Assembly: GCA_002869585.1 (NCBI GenBank)
Contig: PKUO01000002.1
Coordinates: 128,556-192,555 of the forward strand
Reading direction: 5' to 3'
DNA length: 64,000 bases
DNA from: Sedimenticola sp.
GTDB taxonomy: Bacteria; Pseudomonadota; Gammaproteobacteria; Chromatiales; Chromatiaceae
Each line of letters begins with the position of its first letter. The stretch's first letter is position 1. The translations under genes and the position numbers were made by a program. Positions 26,004 through 34,969 of this stretch are shown here, one piece after another. Under the pieces are notes generated by a model that was not told the DNA's origin, ran no database searches, and was given only the letters and a program-made list of their open reading frames with translations.

Positions 26004-26070
26004 ATGCAGTCAGAAAACAGGCTGTTATCTGCCTGAAGCCAAAAAAGGTGAGTGGCTGTCGATTATTGTT

Positions 26071-26733
26071 CTAGAGTCTTTGCCGCCAGATCTCTATGCC
26101 GCGTTCGAGAAACCCATTGATTACTTCAAGCCCCCTGGATAGTGCGCGATTGGCTGCAATCACGCCGCCATAGGGGGTCTCCTCGGGAGTGGTTTCCTGG
26201 GTGGAAAACAGCTGGCTGGAGACCAGCCGGTTGTCACTGTTGGCAATCAGGTTGAGTCGGATGGATAGTTCGATCTGGCTCGGCTGCTGGAGAAAACTCT
26301 GATGCAGCTTCACCAGTTCAATCTCGAGACGCAGATCGCTCGACATGCGTGCCCTGGCAGGCAGTACCCTGCTGAAAAGCCCGCTGACTTCGGTGTGGGT
26401 TATGACTGCCGCCTGCAGCATTTTAGCCGGTGTGTCGATCCAGCGATGCCGGGCAAAATGATCCAGCTGATGGGCGGTTTCGATATAGAGCATGTCCGGG
26501 CTGTCATAGCCGGGTGCTGCTCCGGGTGGATTGACGGTCAGGCTGGGACCCTCGGGGTTGGGCGGCAGTTGGTTTAGCCGTGGGCCTTCCAGGAGATAGC
26601 TGGTAACAGGCTCGGCCTGGGACTGTGGCAGGCCTGAACAGCCCGGCAATAGAACCCAGGCCACCAGCAACAGCAACCAGAGCGCGTGGGTGCCGTTGGT
26701 CGGGCGGGGCATGGACTGTCTGAGGGGTATCAT
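26071..26733 (-). CDS. ABC-type transport auxiliary lipoprotein (PqiC/MlaD-partner family)
   Basis: A 220-aa outer-membrane-type lipoprotein with a signal ending in the lipobox LLPGC (Cys32). The body has the family feature PVTSYLLEGPRL after the lipobox and a C-terminal EETPYGGVIAANRALSRGLEVI segment. Family members (DUF330/PqiC) accept or donate lipid with MCE proteins at the outer membrane. It is the last gene of the four-gene operon; the MlaD-family stop is 4 nt upstream of its ATG, with GAGAG as ribosome-binding site overlapping that gene. Confidence 0.87.
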   Translation of the reverse strand: MIPLRQSMPRPTNGTHALWLLLLVAWVLLPGCSGLPQSQAEPVTSYLLEGPRLNQLPPNPEGPSLTVNPPGAAPGYDSPDMLYIETAHQLDHFARHRWIDTPAKMLQAAVITHTEVSGLFSRVLPARARMSSDLRLEIELVKLHQSFLQQPSQIELSIRLNLIANSDNRLVSSQLFSTQETTPEETPYGGVIAANRALSRGLEVINGFLERGIEIWRQRL

Positions 26734-26736
26734 TAT

Positions 26737-27660
26737 CTACTCTCCAGGACCGGGTCGCGCAGGGGATTGCCCATACAGCAGGATCTGTGGATTACGCTCC
26801 AGTTGTTCGCTGAACTGGCGGAAATTTTCAGCAGCACGGCGCAGTTCTTCGATCATGGACTGCAGGCCGGGCATGGTTTTCAGGGTCAGTTCCCGGATGT
26901 CATCCCCGCCGCTGGAGACTGTCTCGCGCATGCTGACGGCCGTCTGACTGATCTCCTTGGCCATGCGGTTCAGGGAGTCGGCGGTGGTAGACAGCTTGTT
27001 GGTCAAGCCGGGCAGGTTCTCACTGGCCTGCCGGGTGTTATGCAGGGTTGCGCCGAGATCCTCAATGCTCCGGGTGATGGCGTCGTTGTGATTCGAGAGC
27101 TGGCTGAGCATCGACAGCAGCTGGTTCAGGTTCTGGGTGACCAGGGCAAGATTTTCCTCGCTCAGCAGCATATCCAGCTTGGCCGAGGCGCGGATCAGGT
27201 TGTCGGAGAGTTCTGCCAGGCTCTGGTCCAGTCGTCCCCAGATGGTCGGTTCACTGCGGATTACCGGGTAGTCTTCGCCGGCGGCTGCCACGATCGGGGG
27301 TTTGCCGGCCAGCCCGCCGCGCAGGTTGATATAGGACAGACCGGTCAGGCCCTGTGTTTCCAGGGTGGCTATGGTGTCCTGGCTGACTGGTGTGTCCTTG
27401 TCCAGTTGCAGCAGCAGGCGCACCTGCTTGGGGTGTCCCTTGCCCAGGCGAATCTCGTGTACGCGCCCGACATCGACCCCATAGAACTTCACCGCACTGT
27501 CACGGCTCAGGCCGGAAACCGACTCCTGCATGTAAACCAGGTATTCGTCATAGGATCTGCCAGGCCGCGATGAGCTGAACCAGAGTACGCCGGCGATCAG
27601 GACACCGGATAGGGCGAGCACAAAAACTCCCACTAGAATGTCTGATCCCCGATACTTCAT
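26737..27660 (-). CDS. MlaD family (MCE domain) lipid transport protein
   Basis: A 307-aa periplasmic protein anchored by one N-terminal helix (ILVGVFVLALSGVLIAGVLWF). The single MCE domain spans about residues 37-120: ESVSGLSRDSAVKFYGVDVGRV and GLTGLSYINLRGG. A long coiled-coil-like region follows (about 150-290, rich in Leu, Asn and Gln heptads), which in such proteins forms the hexameric channel or needle crossing the periplasm. Its ATG overlaps the ATPase gene stop by 4 nt (ATGA), so they are coupled. It lies between the ATPase and the lipoprotein in an intact operon. Confidence 0.93.
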   Translation of the reverse strand: MKYRGSDILVGVFVLALSGVLIAGVLWFSSSRPGRSYDEYLVYMQESVSGLSRDSAVKFYGVDVGRVHEIRLGKGHPKQVRLLLQLDKDTPVSQDTIATLETQGLTGLSYINLRGGLAGKPPIVAAAGEDYPVIRSEPTIWGRLDQSLAELSDNLIRASAKLDMLLSEENLALVTQNLNQLLSMLSQLSNHNDAITRSIEDLGATLHNTRQASENLPGLTNKLSTTADSLNRMAKEISQTAVSMRETVSSGGDDIRELTLKTMPGLQSMIEELRRAAENFRQFSEQLERNPQILLYGQSPARPGPGE

Positions 27661-28439
27661 GCCGATGCCTGAGCTGCCCGTCCGCGTGGTCCCTGGAAGA
27701 AGCGTTTCACTGCCGGCTCTTTGGAGCCCGCCAGCTCGTTCATCGTGCCGTTTGCAATGAGTCGCGCCTCACCTAAAAGTATAACCATATCTGCGACCTG
27801 CCACAGCGAATCCATATCATGGGTCACCAGAACGATGGTCGGTCCCAGAGAGGCCTTGAGATCGAGGATCAACTGGTCAAAACCGTCGGCGCTGAGGGGG
27901 TCGAGGCCAGAGGTGGGTTCGTCAAGAAACAGTAGTTCCGGGTCGAGGGCAATGGCGCGCGCGAGGGCCGCGCGTTTACGCATGCCGCCGCTGAGTTGGT
28001 TTGGAAACAGTAGTCCATCCGCGGGGGAGAGTCCGGTGAGGGAGAGTTTCAGGCAGGCGATTTCATCAATCACCCGATCACTCAAGCGGGTGTGCTCGCG
28101 CAGGGGCGTGCCGACATTGCTCAGCACATTCATGCCGCCGAACAGTGCGCCGTTTTGAAACAGCACGCCGGTGCGTTGTCGGGTGAGGAGGATCTCTGAT
28201 TCGCGGGCGCGGGTGATCTCCTGCCCCAACACCCGGACCGACCCGGAACTGGGTTGCTGCAGCATCACCATTTCGCGCAGCAGGGTCGATTTGCCACTGC
28301 CGCTGGCGCCGACAATGGCGAGAATCTCGCCCTGCTCAACGGACAGGTTGATGTTCTCGTGCACCAGTTTCTGGCCAAAACGCATGGTCAGATCGCGCAC
28401 TTCGATCACCGTTTGTTTGTGAGTGGCGGCCTGTCGCAT
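27657..28439 (-). CDS. ABC transporter ATP-binding protein, MlaF type
   Basis: A 260-aa nucleotide-binding subunit. Walker A is GASGSGKSTLL at about residues 39-49. The signature is LSGGMRKRAALARA, an MRKR variant seen in lipid-transport (MCE) ATPases. Walker B is LLFLDEPTSGLDP, and the switch histidine is in VTHD. It couples ATP hydrolysis to the MlaE-type permease encoded 8 bp upstream and is translationally coupled to the MCE gene downstream. Confidence 0.95.
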   Translation of the reverse strand: MRQAATHKQTVIEVRDLTMRFGQKLVHENINLSVEQGEILAIVGASGSGKSTLLREMVMLQQPSSGSVRVLGQEITRARESEILLTRQRTGVLFQNGALFGGMNVLSNVGTPLREHTRLSDRVIDEIACLKLSLTGLSPADGLLFPNQLSGGMRKRAALARAIALDPELLFLDEPTSGLDPLSADGFDQLILDLKASLGPTIVLVTHDMDSLWQVADMVILLGEARLIANGTMNELAGSKEPAVKRFFQGPRGRAAQASA

Positions 28440-28447
28440 AGTTAGAT

Positions 28448-29581
28448 CTACATCCCCAGGTAACTGAAGGCCACAGAGAAAATCGCATCGACAACGATCA
28501 CCGCAAAGATCGACTGCACGACGCTGACGGTTGTGCGCCGGCCAACACTCTCGGCGCTGCCAGAGACCTGAAAGCCCTGGTAGCAGCCGATGGTGGCGAC
28601 AATGGCGGCAAACACCGGGGTCTTGCCGATGCCGATCATATAGGAGTTGAGAGTGATGGCCTCGCCAATTCGCTGCAGATAGGTGCTGAACGACAGATCA
28701 AGCTGGCTATTGGCCATGACCATGCCCCCGAGCACACCCATGATGTCGGCGTAAACCGTCAGCAGCGGCATGGCAATAATCAGCGCCAGCAGTTTCGGCA
28801 GAACCAGCAGCTCCAGCGGATCTATGCCCATGCTGCGCCAGGCGTCCAGCTCCTCGGTGACCTTCATGGTGCCGATCTGGGCGGTATAGGCCGACCCGGT
28901 TCGCCCGGCGATGATGATCGCGGTGATCAGCGGGGCCAGTTCCCGCACCATCGACAGGCCGACAAGATCAGCGATAAACAGACTGGCGCCATACTGGCGC
29001 AGTTGTATGCCCCCCTGGTAGGCGATAACGATGCCCAGCAAAAACGACAACAGCCCGACGATGCCAAGCGCCTTGTATCCGGCCTCGGCCAGGCTGTCCG
29101 AAATCTGACGCCAGCGGATGCGCCCGGGCCGGATCAGTTGCCGAAGGAATACCCGCCCTATGGCGCCGATGAAGGCCAGCATGTTGAGGGCATAGTCGGT
29201 GCCCTCATGGGCGCTGCGTCCGATTCGTGCGAGCAGTGGCGCAGATTTGAGCTGGGGCAGCTTGTCCCGGGTGAAGCCGGTCTGTTTGAGCAGATCGAGC
29301 AGTTCGGCGGCGTGGGGCGTGAGTGAAGCGATAGTGACTTTTGCACCGTCCTTCTCGAAGCGCTCCACGATCCGCAACAGCAGCCATGCGCCACCGCTGT
29401 CGATGCTAGCGACGCCTGCCATATCCAGGGTGATATCAGCGCTGCCAGGCAGTCTTAGCCGGGCCTGCGATTTTTCCAGATCCTGAAGATAACGCACCGT
29501 CCATTGCCCGAAACAATAAAGTACCCTCCCGTCGATGCTTATTCCGGCTGGATCACGCACTGGCGCAGCTGTTTTATCCAT
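28448..29581 (-). CDS. MlaE family ABC permease with N-terminal STAS domain
   Basis: A 377-aa inner-membrane protein. Residues 1-110 form a STAS domain (DITLDMAGVASIDSGGAWLLL is the SpoIIAA-like phosphorylation/binding strand). Residues about 125-377 are an MlaE permease with five to six transmembrane segments and ELAPLITAIIIAGRTGSAYTA, the EQ-loop-like motif. In enteric Mla the STAS protein MlaB is separate; here it is fused. It is the first gene of the permease-ATPase-MCE-lipoprotein operon, so this is a second-type Mla/Ttg2 system for phospholipid trafficking. Direction of transport is unsettled. Confidence 0.94.
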   Translation of the reverse strand: MDKTAAPVRDPAGISIDGRVLYCFGQWTVRYLQDLEKSQARLRLPGSADITLDMAGVASIDSGGAWLLLRIVERFEKDGAKVTIASLTPHAAELLDLLKQTGFTRDKLPQLKSAPLLARIGRSAHEGTDYALNMLAFIGAIGRVFLRQLIRPGRIRWRQISDSLAEAGYKALGIVGLLSFLLGIVIAYQGGIQLRQYGASLFIADLVGLSMVRELAPLITAIIIAGRTGSAYTAQIGTMKVTEELDAWRSMGIDPLELLVLPKLLALIIAMPLLTVYADIMGVLGGMVMANSQLDLSFSTYLQRIGEAITLNSYMIGIGKTPVFAAIVATIGCYQGFQVSGSAESVGRRTTVSVVQSIFAVIVVDAIFSVAFSYLGM

Positions 29582-29661
29582 ACTCTTAACTATAGCTTTT
29601 TTCCGTTCAGAATCAGAGCCTAGCGTGATTTGAAAACTTTCGATGAATACCGTGTTGGTGG

Positions 29662-30021
29662 TTAATCTGAAGCATCTGACCAGACGGCAAACTCATTGCC
29701 GCTGGGGTCGGTGAAATGAAAGCGGCGACCTCCGGGAAAAGAGAATATCGGCTTGATGATGGAACCGCCGGCCTGTTCTATTTTGGCCTGGGTCTGCTCC
29801 AGTCCGCTGCTATAAAACACAATGAGGGCGCCGCCGTTGGCGCTGGAGGCGGATAGTTCTGAACGGTAAAACCCACCGTCCATTCCGGCGTTCGAGAAGG
29901 CGCTGTAGTCTGGGCCGTAATCGACGAATGACCAGGCGAACACCTTGCCGAAGAACGCCTTGCTGGCCTCGATGTCCCTGGCCGGTAGTTCGAGGTAGTT
30001 TATTTTTTCGTGTTCGCTCAT
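29662..30021 (-). CDS. VOC family protein (glyoxalase/bleomycin-resistance fold)
   Basis: A 119-aa small protein with the VOC beta-alpha-beta3 fold: [20 protein letters not shown] at the start and [14 protein letters not shown] at the end. This is the common arrangement of one duplicated half with metal ligands. The exact activity is unknown; homologues are often annotated glyoxalase-like. Its ATG lies immediately after the in-frame end of the cbbM relic, and the relic supplies its upstream leader and AGG ribosome-binding site. It may therefore have gained a new promoter from the deletion. About 80 bp separate its stop from the Mla permease. Confidence 0.88.
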   Translation of the reverse strand: MSEHEKINYLELPARDIEASKAFFGKVFAWSFVDYGPDYSAFSNAGMDGGFYRSELSASSANGGALIVFYSSGLEQTQAKIEQAGGSIIKPIFSFPGGRRFHFTDPSGNEFAVWSDASD

Positions 30022-30030
30022 TGTCCTGTT

Positions 30031-30280
30031 CCTGATCTCATCGGTAGCTTCGTCGATAGAGAAAACCAGGGCGTCTACACTCTTCGCGAAGTCGTCAGTG
30101 GTGCATGCTTCGATGTTGGCACCTGGGGAAGAAACTACTGCGAAGTGAGTTTCTGCTTCCAGATAGCCTGTCCATAAACCGGCTTCATCTTATAGGCGAC
30201 ATGGATGGGCATACAACCTGAATCAGGTCTTCTTCTTTCAGGCTGAGGCCCAAGAATCGGGACGATTGATTAAGAGTCAT
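30031..30280 (-). pseudogene. cbbM: form II RuBisCO large subunit (cbbM), N-terminal relic
   Basis: Reading the minus strand in three frames recovers the N-terminus of CbbM. Frame one gives M-x3-QSSRFLGLSLKEEDLI, frame two gives HVAYKMKP, and frame three gives [14 protein letters not shown], then [20 protein letters not shown]. These match form II RuBisCO in order (QSxRYxxLxLKEEDL, HVLxAYKMKP, GYLEAxxHFAAES, CTTDDFxxGVDALVYxxDEA). Homology stops about DEI, where the following VOC gene begins. At least two frameshifts and a large deletion have removed most of the gene. An AGAGG ribosome-binding site remains ahead of the ATG. Divergent cbbR supports the assignment. No ORF covers it, so it would be missed by gene callers. 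Confidence 0.82.
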
Positions 30281-30397
30281 TGTAATTACCTCTGAGTGTG
30301 TTGCTGATTCCGGGGTTCTCGCTCTTGCTATGTGTGGTCAGGGCTTAATATCCCTAGCGACAACAGGGTAGCCATAAGCACCGATTAACATAAACAA

Positions 30398-30415
30398 AAT
30401 TAAAAGTTTTTAATT
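30398..30415. promoter_or_regulatory. palindromic LysR/CbbR-type operator
   Basis: A perfect 18-bp inverted repeat, AATTAAAA-GT-TTTTAATT, sits in the intergenic region between cbbR and the cbbM relic. It contains the T-N11-A core of LysR-type binding sites and fits the TNA-N7/8-TNA pattern reported for CbbR (here TTA-N8-TAA). It is 42 nt before the cbbR start codon and 118 nt from the relic start, as expected for a divergent autoregulated LysR gene. Confidence 0.55.
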
Positions 30416-30457
30416 GGTGTGATAAGCTCAGCTTTATGTAAATCGGAGCCTGACACT

Positions 30458-31417
30458 ATGCACCTCACCATTCGTCAATTGCGGGTATTCGAGGCGGTTG
30501 CAAGCCATCTAAGCTTCACCAAGGCGGCCGAAGAGTTGTTTCTGAGCCAGCCCGCTGTTTCCATGCAAATCAAGCAGTTGGAAGAGAATGTCGGGTTGCC
30601 TCTGTTTGAAAAACTGGGGAAAAAAATCCATCTTACCGATGCCGGCAAGGAGTTGCACCATTACGGCAGGACCATCTTCAAACAGCTGGAAGAGATGGAG
30701 GAGGTGCTGGAGTCGATGAAGGGACTCAACCGCGGGCGTCTGGATATCGCGGTCGCCAGCACGGTCAACTATTTCGCACCCCGGGCGCTCGGCGCCTTTT
30801 CCCGCCACTATCCGGGAATTAAGCTCTCTCTCGAAGTGACCAATCGTGAGACTCTGATGAAAATGCTGGAGCAGAACGTCAAGGATCTGGTGCTGATGGG
30901 AAAGCCACCGACGGATATCGATCTCCAGGCCGAGCCCTTCATGGAAAACCCGCTGGTGGTAATCGCGCCACCGGATCACCCTCTGGCCAATGAAAAGGGT
31001 ATTTCCCTTGAACGGATCGCCCAGGAGACCTTTCTGATGCGCGAGCCGGGCTCCGGCACGCGCCTGGCGATGACGCGCTTCTTCAAGAGCAAGGAGATCG
31101 AGATTATCAAGGGCATGGAGATGACCCGCAACGAGGCGATCAAGCAGGCGGTCAGAGCAGGACTCGGGCTTGGCGTGGTCTCTGCGCACACCATCGAACT
31201 GGAAATCGAAAGCAAACGGCTGGTCATTCTCGATGTGGAGGATTTTCCGATCCGCCGCAAATGGTTCATCGTGCACCGCAGCGGCAAGCGGCTGTCGCCT
31301 TCAGCCAATGCCTTTCATGACTTTCTGTTGGGTGATGGGGTGAAGGAATCCCTGGGCCTGGCAGGCAGTTCACCATCGATTTTATCAAGCGTGCTCTTCC
31401 CTGATGGGGTAAAATAG
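30458..31417 (+). CDS. cbbR: LysR-type regulator CbbR
   Basis: CbbR controls Calvin-cycle operons, usually from a divergent cbb promoter. The 319-aa product has the family N-terminal helix-turn-helix (MHLTIRQLRVFEAVASHLSF, then FLSQPAVSMQIKQLEE) and an effector-binding domain. The domain has VASTVNYFAPRALGAFSR-like sequence, EVTNRETLMKMLEQNVKDLVLMG and FIVHRSGKRLSP. These resemble CbbR more than generic LysR. I chose the ATG at 30458 with GGAG 9 nt upstream over an open extension from 30419. Its old divergent target, cbbM, is a relic. A phosphoribulokinase gene lies 3.6 kb away. Confidence 0.85.
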   Translation: MHLTIRQLRVFEAVASHLSFTKAAEELFLSQPAVSMQIKQLEENVGLPLFEKLGKKIHLTDAGKELHHYGRTIFKQLEEMEEVLESMKGLNRGRLDIAVASTVNYFAPRALGAFSRHYPGIKLSLEVTNRETLMKMLEQNVKDLVLMGKPPTDIDLQAEPFMENPLVVIAPPDHPLANEKGISLERIAQETFLMREPGSGTRLAMTRFFKSKEIEIIKGMEMTRNEAIKQAVRAGLGLGVVSAHTIELEIESKRLVILDVEDFPIRRKWFIVHRSGKRLSPSANAFHDFLLGDGVKESLGLAGSSPSILSSVLFPDGVK

Positions 31418-31546
31418 GCCCCCTTTCTCGAAAAGTGCTTTTTACTGCCTGAGCGGGCGCGGTCCTGGCAGCGCGTGGCTCTCCGGCGGGCTTGGTTGTC
31501 TGACCCGTCTCAGACATCAATTTGTAGACATTGACCTGGACAAACT

Positions 31547-33472
31547 ATGCCTCATCATCAGGAAAAAACCGGCAACCCTGCGGCCAGCAATAGGTCGCTG
31601 TTGGAGACTGTTGATTTTCCGCAGGATCTGCGGCAATTGCCGGAAAGCCAGCTTCCCGTCCTCTCGTCCGAGCTGAGGAATTTTCTGATCAAGACGGTTT
31701 CGCAAACCGGTGGACACCTTGCCGCCGGTCTTGGGGTGGTGGAGCTTACTGTCGCCCTGCATTATGTCTTCAATACCCCGGAAGACCGGTTGGTGTGGGA
31801 TGTGGGGCATCAGGCCTACCCCCATAAAATCCTCACCGGCCGCCGTGAACAGATGGCTAGGCTCCGACAGAAAGACGGCATTTCGGGTTTCCCGCGCCGG
31901 GAAGAATCAGCCTACGACACCTTCGGTACCGGCCATTCAAGTACCTCGATTGGCGCGGCCCTCGGCATGGCCGCGGCCGCCAAACACAATGGCAAGCGCA
32001 AGCAAATCGTTGCGGTGATCGGCGATGCCGCGATCGGAGGTGGTATGGCGTTCGAGGCGATGAACCATGCCGGGGCGCTCGACCTGGATCTGCTGGTGGT
32101 GCTGAATGACAACGATATGTCGATTTCTGCACCGGTGGGGGCGGTCAGGAATCACCTTGCCCGGGTGCTTTCCAGTAAGTTCTATACCCAGGTACGCGAG
32201 GGGGGGAAATCCGCCCTGAGTAAAATGCCCAGCATCAGTGAGCTGGTGGGGCGCTGGGAAGAACACATGAAAGGCATGGTGATGCCGGGAACCATGTTCG
32301 AGGAATTGGGGTTCAACTATATCGGCCCCATTGACGGTCACGACCTGGAGACCTTGGTCGCCACCATGAAGAATATGAAGGCGATGCACGGCCCGCGCCT
32401 GTTGCATGTAGTGACCCAGAAGGGCCGGGGCTATAAACCGGCTGAGGGTGATCCCTGCGTTTACCACGGAGTGACGCCTTTCAACCTGGAAACCGGCAAG
32501 ATGGATAAGCCCGCTGCGAGTGGTCCCACCTATACCCAGGTGTTCGGCGAGTGGCTGGTGGACCTGGCGGACGAAGACGAACGCATGGCGGCGGTCACTC
32601 CGGCGATGTGCGAGGGATCGGGGATGGTGCGTTTTGCCAAGGCCTTTCCCGAGCGCTATTTCGATGTCGGCATCGCCGAGCAGCACGCCCTGACCTTCGC
32701 TGCCGGTATGGCCTGTGAAGGAATTAAGCCGGTGGTTGCCATCTACTCGACATTCCTGCAGCGGGGCTATGATCAGCTGGTGCACGACATCGCCCTGCAG
32801 AATCTGGATGTCACCTTCGCCGTGGATCGTGCCGGTCAGGTTGGCGCCGATGGCGCCACCCATGCCGGGAGTTTTGATATCAGTTACGCGCGGGCCATTC
32901 CGAATCTGGTCCTGATGGCGCCAGCCGATGAAAACGAATGCCGGAAACTGCTGCAGACGGCCTATGAGTATGAGGGGCCTGCGCTGGTACGCTATCCGCG
33001 TGGGACAGGGCCAGGGGTTGCGGTTGAAAAGGTGCTGGAAACCCTGCCCTTGGGCAAAGGCGAAGTTCGCCGGCGTGGCGGCAAGGTGTGCCTGCTGGCG
33101 TTTGGCAGCATGCTGCATACCGCACTGCAGGTGGCCGAGCAACTGGACGCCTCGGTCGTCAACATGCGCTTTATCAAGCCGCTGGACGAGGCCCTGGTCT
33201 TGCAGATGGCCGAGAGTCATGATCTGCTGGTGACCCTGGAAGAGAACGTCGTGATGGGTGGCGCCGGCTCCGCGGTTAATGAATTCCTCGCGCGCAATCA
33301 ACACAGTATCCGGGTGTGCAACCTCGGTCTGCCCGATCACTTCATCGAACAAGCCACGCCTGCGGAACAACTGGCCGATGCCGGGCTCGATCTGGCCGGG
33401 GTGTTGCGCTCCGTCACAGGCTTTATGGAAGATCAACAAGAGAGCCGGCTGCACACATCCTCGCTGAGTTGA
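31547..33472 (+). CDS. dxs: 1-deoxy-D-xylulose-5-phosphate synthase
   Basis: Dxs condenses pyruvate and glyceraldehyde-3-phosphate, the first step of the MEP isoprenoid pathway, with thiamine diphosphate. The 641-aa protein has [43 protein letters not shown], the ThDP motif beginning [29 protein letters not shown] with the catalytic Glu, [15 protein letters not shown] and [14 protein letters not shown]. Compared with most Dxs proteins the ThDP motif has GDAA for GDGA. A gap of 129 bp separates it from cbbR, so it probably has its own promoter. Confidence 0.95.
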   Translation: MPHHQEKTGNPAASNRSLLETVDFPQDLRQLPESQLPVLSSELRNFLIKTVSQTGGHLAAGLGVVELTVALHYVFNTPEDRLVWDVGHQAYPHKILTGRREQMARLRQKDGISGFPRREESAYDTFGTGHSSTSIGAALGMAAAAKHNGKRKQIVAVIGDAAIGGGMAFEAMNHAGALDLDLLVVLNDNDMSISAPVGAVRNHLARVLSSKFYTQVREGGKSALSKMPSISELVGRWEEHMKGMVMPGTMFEELGFNYIGPIDGHDLETLVATMKNMKAMHGPRLLHVVTQKGRGYKPAEGDPCVYHGVTPFNLETGKMDKPAASGPTYTQVFGEWLVDLADEDERMAAVTPAMCEGSGMVRFAKAFPERYFDVGIAEQHALTFAAGMACEGIKPVVAIYSTFLQRGYDQLVHDIALQNLDVTFAVDRAGQVGADGATHAGSFDISYARAIPNLVLMAPADENECRKLLQTAYEYEGPALVRYPRGTGPGVAVEKVLETLPLGKGEVRRRGGKVCLLAFGSMLHTALQVAEQLDASVVNMRFIKPLDEALVLQMAESHDLLVTLEENVVMGGAGSAVNEFLARNQHSIRVCNLGLPDHFIEQATPAEQLADAGLDLAGVLRSVTGFMEDQQESRLHTSSLS

Positions 33473-33508
33473 TGGAGTGGCAGGGCCTAGTATTATCAGG
33501 ATTAAACT

Positions 33509-34900
33509 ATGAAAAAAGTGTTGCTGGGTATGACCGGCGTTGCGGTTCTGCTGGTGGCTGTACCGGCCTATATCGGCTTCAATGTGGAAGGGCGTTATCA
33601 GGAACTTGTTCGCCAGGCGGAGCAGTCGGGTTTCCAGGCGGTGCAGAACCAGTACCAGCGAGGCTGGTTTGGCTCATCGGCAGAAACGCAGTTCTCCCTG
33701 CAGTTGCCTTCGGACTACTCGGGGGAGATAACCGAGCCGGTCTCCTTTACGCTGAAGAGCGAGGTTGCCCACGGACCCTGGATTAAAAAACCGCTCTCCG
33801 GGCTGGCGGAGATCAACTCATCCATCTTCCTGGATGGCGAAAATATCTTTCCGGAAGATTATCCCGCCGAAATTCGCACCCTCGTCTCCTTCGATGGTTC
33901 TGGTCACACCCTGGTTGATTTGCCTGCGACCGATCTGCAGGCGAATGGCGAACGCCCCGCGATCAGGTTTTCCGGGGTAAAGGGGGAGTTGCTGTTCGAT
34001 GCGGCCTTTAAGGATGTCAATCTGGATTTCCGGATGCCCGCGTTGCAGATCGGTGATATCGATGCCGAAGTTGCCAGCATCAACGATGTCCAGATCAGTT
34101 CGCACTCCTGGAAGAACAGCACCGGATTGATGCTGGGCGGTGGCCGCCTCGTGATCGGTTCCCTGTCACTGGATACCGATCAGGGTGATGTTGTAGCCAT
34201 CGACAAGCTGAGTATCGAGGTCGACAGCCATGAGCAGGACCAGCAGGTGAATGCCGCGGCCACCTACCGCTTTCAGGGGCTGTCAGTGGCGGATGAGCAT
34301 TTCGGCCCGGCGGAGATGGAGATTTCCATCGAGCGGCTGGCCAGTGCGGTACTGCTGAATATCCAGCAGGCTGTGGAAGAGCTGGGCAGCCAGCAGATGC
34401 AGCCGGCGCAACAACAGATTGCGATGATGAGCATCCTGCTCAGCAATGGCCATGCCTTGCTGGAGGGGGATCCGCGTCTTGCGCTAAGCCGTTTTCATCT
34501 TGAAACCCCGGAAGGTGTGGTGGAGGGACAATTCTCTGTCCAGACGGTTGGCCTGTTGTGGCCGGATGTTTCCAATCCCGGGGTGATACTGGAAAAACTC
34601 CTGGCCAGCGGACAGCTCAAGATTCCTCAGGTCTATGTCAATAAACTGCTGGCATTGCAGATGCAAAAAGAGCTTATGCAGCAGTACCAGTTGCATAATG
34701 GTGGCGGCGAGGAGCTGAAGATGCCGGATCAGTCCCAGTTAGAGGATGAGGCCGCGATGCTGGCGGAGACTCAACTGGAGAATCTGCTGAGTCAGAGACT
34801 GCTGCAGAAACAGGGCGGCTATTTGACGGCGGCGATGAATATGGAGTCGGGTCTGCTGACGGTGAATGGAAAGAGTATTCCCTTGCCGTTCAACCGCTGA
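33509..34900 (+). CDS. DUF945 (YdgA family) protein
   Basis: A 463-aa protein of the YdgA/DUF945 family. It has one N-terminal hydrophobic anchor (VLLGMTGVAVLLVAVPAYIGF) and a long periplasmic, beta-strand-rich body of repeated AsmA-like segments. An early YQRGWFGSSAETQF motif is typical of YdgA. The function is unknown; a role in the cell envelope is likely from location only. It follows dxs by 36 bp and ends ahead of a bidirectional terminator. Confidence 0.85.
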   Translation: MKKVLLGMTGVAVLLVAVPAYIGFNVEGRYQELVRQAEQSGFQAVQNQYQRGWFGSSAETQFSLQLPSDYSGEITEPVSFTLKSEVAHGPWIKKPLSGLAEINSSIFLDGENIFPEDYPAEIRTLVSFDGSGHTLVDLPATDLQANGERPAIRFSGVKGELLFDAAFKDVNLDFRMPALQIGDIDAEVASINDVQISSHSWKNSTGLMLGGGRLVIGSLSLDTDQGDVVAIDKLSIEVDSHEQDQQVNAAATYRFQGLSVADEHFGPAEMEISIERLASAVLLNIQQAVEELGSQQMQPAQQQIAMMSILLSNGHALLEGDPRLALSRFHLETPEGVVEGQFSVQTVGLLWPDVSNPGVILEKLLASGQLKIPQVYVNKLLALQMQKELMQQYQLHNGGGEELKMPDQSQLEDEAAMLAETQLENLLSQRLLQKQGGYLTAAMNMESGLLTVNGKSIPLPFNR

Positions 34901-34920
34901 GATACCGGCGGGCAGTCACA

Positions 34921-34947
34921 AAAAAACCGCCGGAGGGCGGTTTTTTT
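34921..34947. terminator. bidirectional rho-independent terminator
   Basis: The stem CCGCC/GGCGG with loop GGAG is flanked by an A-run on the left and a T-run on the right, extending the pairing to about 11 bp. It separates the convergent DUF945 gene and phosphoribulokinase and can stop transcription in both directions. Confidence 0.88.
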
Positions 34948-34969
34948 GTGGGCGAGATACGGCTCTGGA

